Shown: positions 62,979 through 64,000 of the stretch, one piece after another | How positions within the stretch are numbered: the first letter of the stretch is position 1 | Layout: the number at the start of each line of letters is the position of its first letter | Assembly: GCA_021286855.1 (NCBI GenBank) | Contig: JAJTBO010000022.1 | Location: 1-64,000, forward strand | Length of the DNA stretch: 64,000 nt | Direction of reading: 5' to 3' | Origin: Hyphomicrobiales bacterium | Lineage (GTDB): Bacteria > Pseudomonadota > Alphaproteobacteria > Rhizobiales > Ancalomicrobiaceae | Made by a program: the position numbers and the translations under genes | Notes under the pieces: model-generated | What the model was told of the DNA's origin: nothing | Database searches by the model: none | What the model saw: the letters and a program-made list of their open reading frames with translations, nothing else

Positions 62979-63973
62979 TCTTCCATCCGCCGATCCTGGC
63001 GCTGATCGGCGCCTCGGGGCTCTCCGCCGTGGTGCTCGGCGGGGCCGGGCTGTTCGCCGGCCGGCTCCTCGCCGGTTGGGATCCGACGAACGGATCGGAA
63101 CGGCAGATCGGGCTCGAGAAGACGACGCATCTGGTCTCCACCGTGGTCGCCTTCGTGTTGACGCTGGAGGCGGCGAGCCTGGTGCTGTTCGCCTTCAACG
63201 CCGACCGCATGGCCCCGCTCTTCGTCGGAGCGATGTGCGCGGTCGGAACCCTCAACGCCAGCGTCTGGGGATTTCCGACGCTGTGGGCGAAGATCGCGGT
63301 GTTCTTCGCCGCCTTCGTCTGGCTGGCGGTCGACCGGGTCGATCTGAGGGCCCGCGACTGGGCGCTGATCCGCCCCAAATACGCCGGCCTCCTGATCCTG
63401 GCGCCCTTGGTTCTCGCCGAAGCCGGCTTCGAACTCGCCTATTTCCTCGACCTGAAGGCCGACACGATCACCTCGTGTTGCGGCAAGCTGTTCGGCGAGG
63501 ACAAGCCGGCGCTCGGCGGCGACCTCGCCGCGCTCGATCCCCGCGTCGCCTTGTGGGCGCTCGGAGCCGCGCTCGTCGCGGCGATCGGGCTCGGCTTCGG
63601 CGCGCGGCGGCGGCGGTGGGCGGCGGTGGCGCTCGGTCCGGTGGCGCTCGCCGCCTTCGGCGTCGCGATCGCGGCGGTGATCTCGGCGATCGCGCCCTAC
63701 GTCTACGAGCAACCGCACCACCACTGTCCGTTCTGCATCCTGAAGCGGGAATACGGACACGTCGGCTTCGCGCTCTATCTGCCGTTGTTCGTGGCGACCG
63801 GCGCGGGGCTCGCGGCGGCGATCGTCGCGGCCCTGCCGGGGACCACGACGTCGCGGGCGACGATCCGAACGGCGATCGGCGGTCTGGCGAAGACGAGCGC
63901 GATCGGTTTCACGCTCTTCGGCGCGATCGCGGCGGCGCTCGTCTGGCGCTCGGGGCTGGCGCTGATCGGCTGA
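62975..63973 (+). CDS. Multi-pass membrane protein with Cys/His motifs
   Basis: A 332-residue protein with about eight helices. Two motifs lie outside the helices: TSCCGKLFGED near residue 167 and EQPHHHCPFCILKREYGHVGF near 245-265. The cluster of His and Cys suggests metal (copper) or thiol chemistry on the periplasmic side. I know no formal family name; the operon context with NosL-type proteins points to copper handling. It is coupled to the ATPase gene and is the last gene in the window; the final 27 nt contain nothing recognisable. Confidence 0.75.
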   Translation: MIFHPPILALIGASGLSAVVLGGAGLFAGRLLAGWDPTNGSERQIGLEKTTHLVSTVVAFVLTLEAASLVLFAFNADRMAPLFVGAMCAVGTLNASVWGFPTLWAKIAVFFAAFVWLAVDRVDLRARDWALIRPKYAGLLILAPLVLAEAGFELAYFLDLKADTITSCCGKLFGEDKPALGGDLAALDPRVALWALGAALVAAIGLGFGARRRRWAAVALGPVALAAFGVAIAAVISAIAPYVYEQPHHHCPFCILKREYGHVGFALYLPLFVATGAGLAAAIVAALPGTTTSRATIRTAIGGLAKTSAIGFTLFGAIAAALVWRSGLALIG

Positions 63974-64000
63974 GGCAGGAACGAAACGTCGGCGGGCGGC

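Overview
The window is a GC-rich (visibly about 70 % G+C) chromosomal segment of an alphaproteobacterium, most likely a member of the Hyphomicrobiales. The main grounds are an IalB-family protein, an alphaproteobacterial-type heat-shock promoter in front of htpG, the rpsO-pnp order, a GumC/Wzz-type exopolysaccharide locus and the general codon style. I cannot name the species. There is no sign of phage or plasmid backbone. Gene starts below were chosen from ribosome-binding sites and family lengths, not from the longest open frame.

Layout. 1-55 is the 5' part of a tRNA-Ser. 119-10603 is housekeeping and signalling: a GGDEF/EAL c-di-GMP protein, HtpG, a response regulator with a cyclic-nucleotide-binding protein, a three-gene rRNA/tRNA methyltransferase and NrtA-like unit, and a GtrA protein. 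10664-12491 is a small island with an inverted repeat pair, a C5 DNA methyltransferase and a Vsr endonuclease. 12627-15398 is rpsO-pnp. 15478-18679 holds an ester-cyclase-like secreted protein, a cyclopropane-fatty-acid synthase and an SDR protein. 18692-31148 is an exopolysaccharide locus (acetyltransferase, chain-length protein, GH5 glycanase, WecB-type and two GT4-type glycosyltransferases, flippase, O-antigen-ligase-like polymerase). 31204-33997 holds a trehalose phosphatase, a catalytically degenerate paralogue of it, two small proteins and an IalB protein. 34280-37047 is a two-component system whose NtrC-like regulator lacks the sigma-54 contact loop.

37380-46434 is a complete D-xylose system: XylFGH importer on the plus strand, then xylA, xylB, the LacI-type regulator and an aldose 1-epimerase on the minus strand. 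An identical 23-nt sequence with a LacI-like core lies upstream of both xylF and the regulator, which suggests one autoregulated regulon.

47715-58850 is the most unusual part. It encodes seven exported proteins: two paralogous caspase-fold proteases with intact His/Cys dyads, a third shorter Tat-exported protein with a His...Cys dyad, an OmpA-like peptidoglycan-binding protein, a DUF4384 protein, and two secreted proteins I do not recognise. With them come a secreted repeat protein, an unknown membrane protein, and a frameshifted small ORF ending in the same GDADAI tail as the third protease-like protein. The two minus-strand units that bracket the locus share a promoter-like bipartite sequence. 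I treat this as a candidate envelope-located protease system.

58980-63973 is a probable copper-delivery operon (DUF2946 protein, two NosL-type proteins, small membrane protein, FtsX-type permease, ATPase, membrane protein with Cys/His motifs), preceded by an FNR/NnrR-type palindrome at the right distance from a -10-like sequence.
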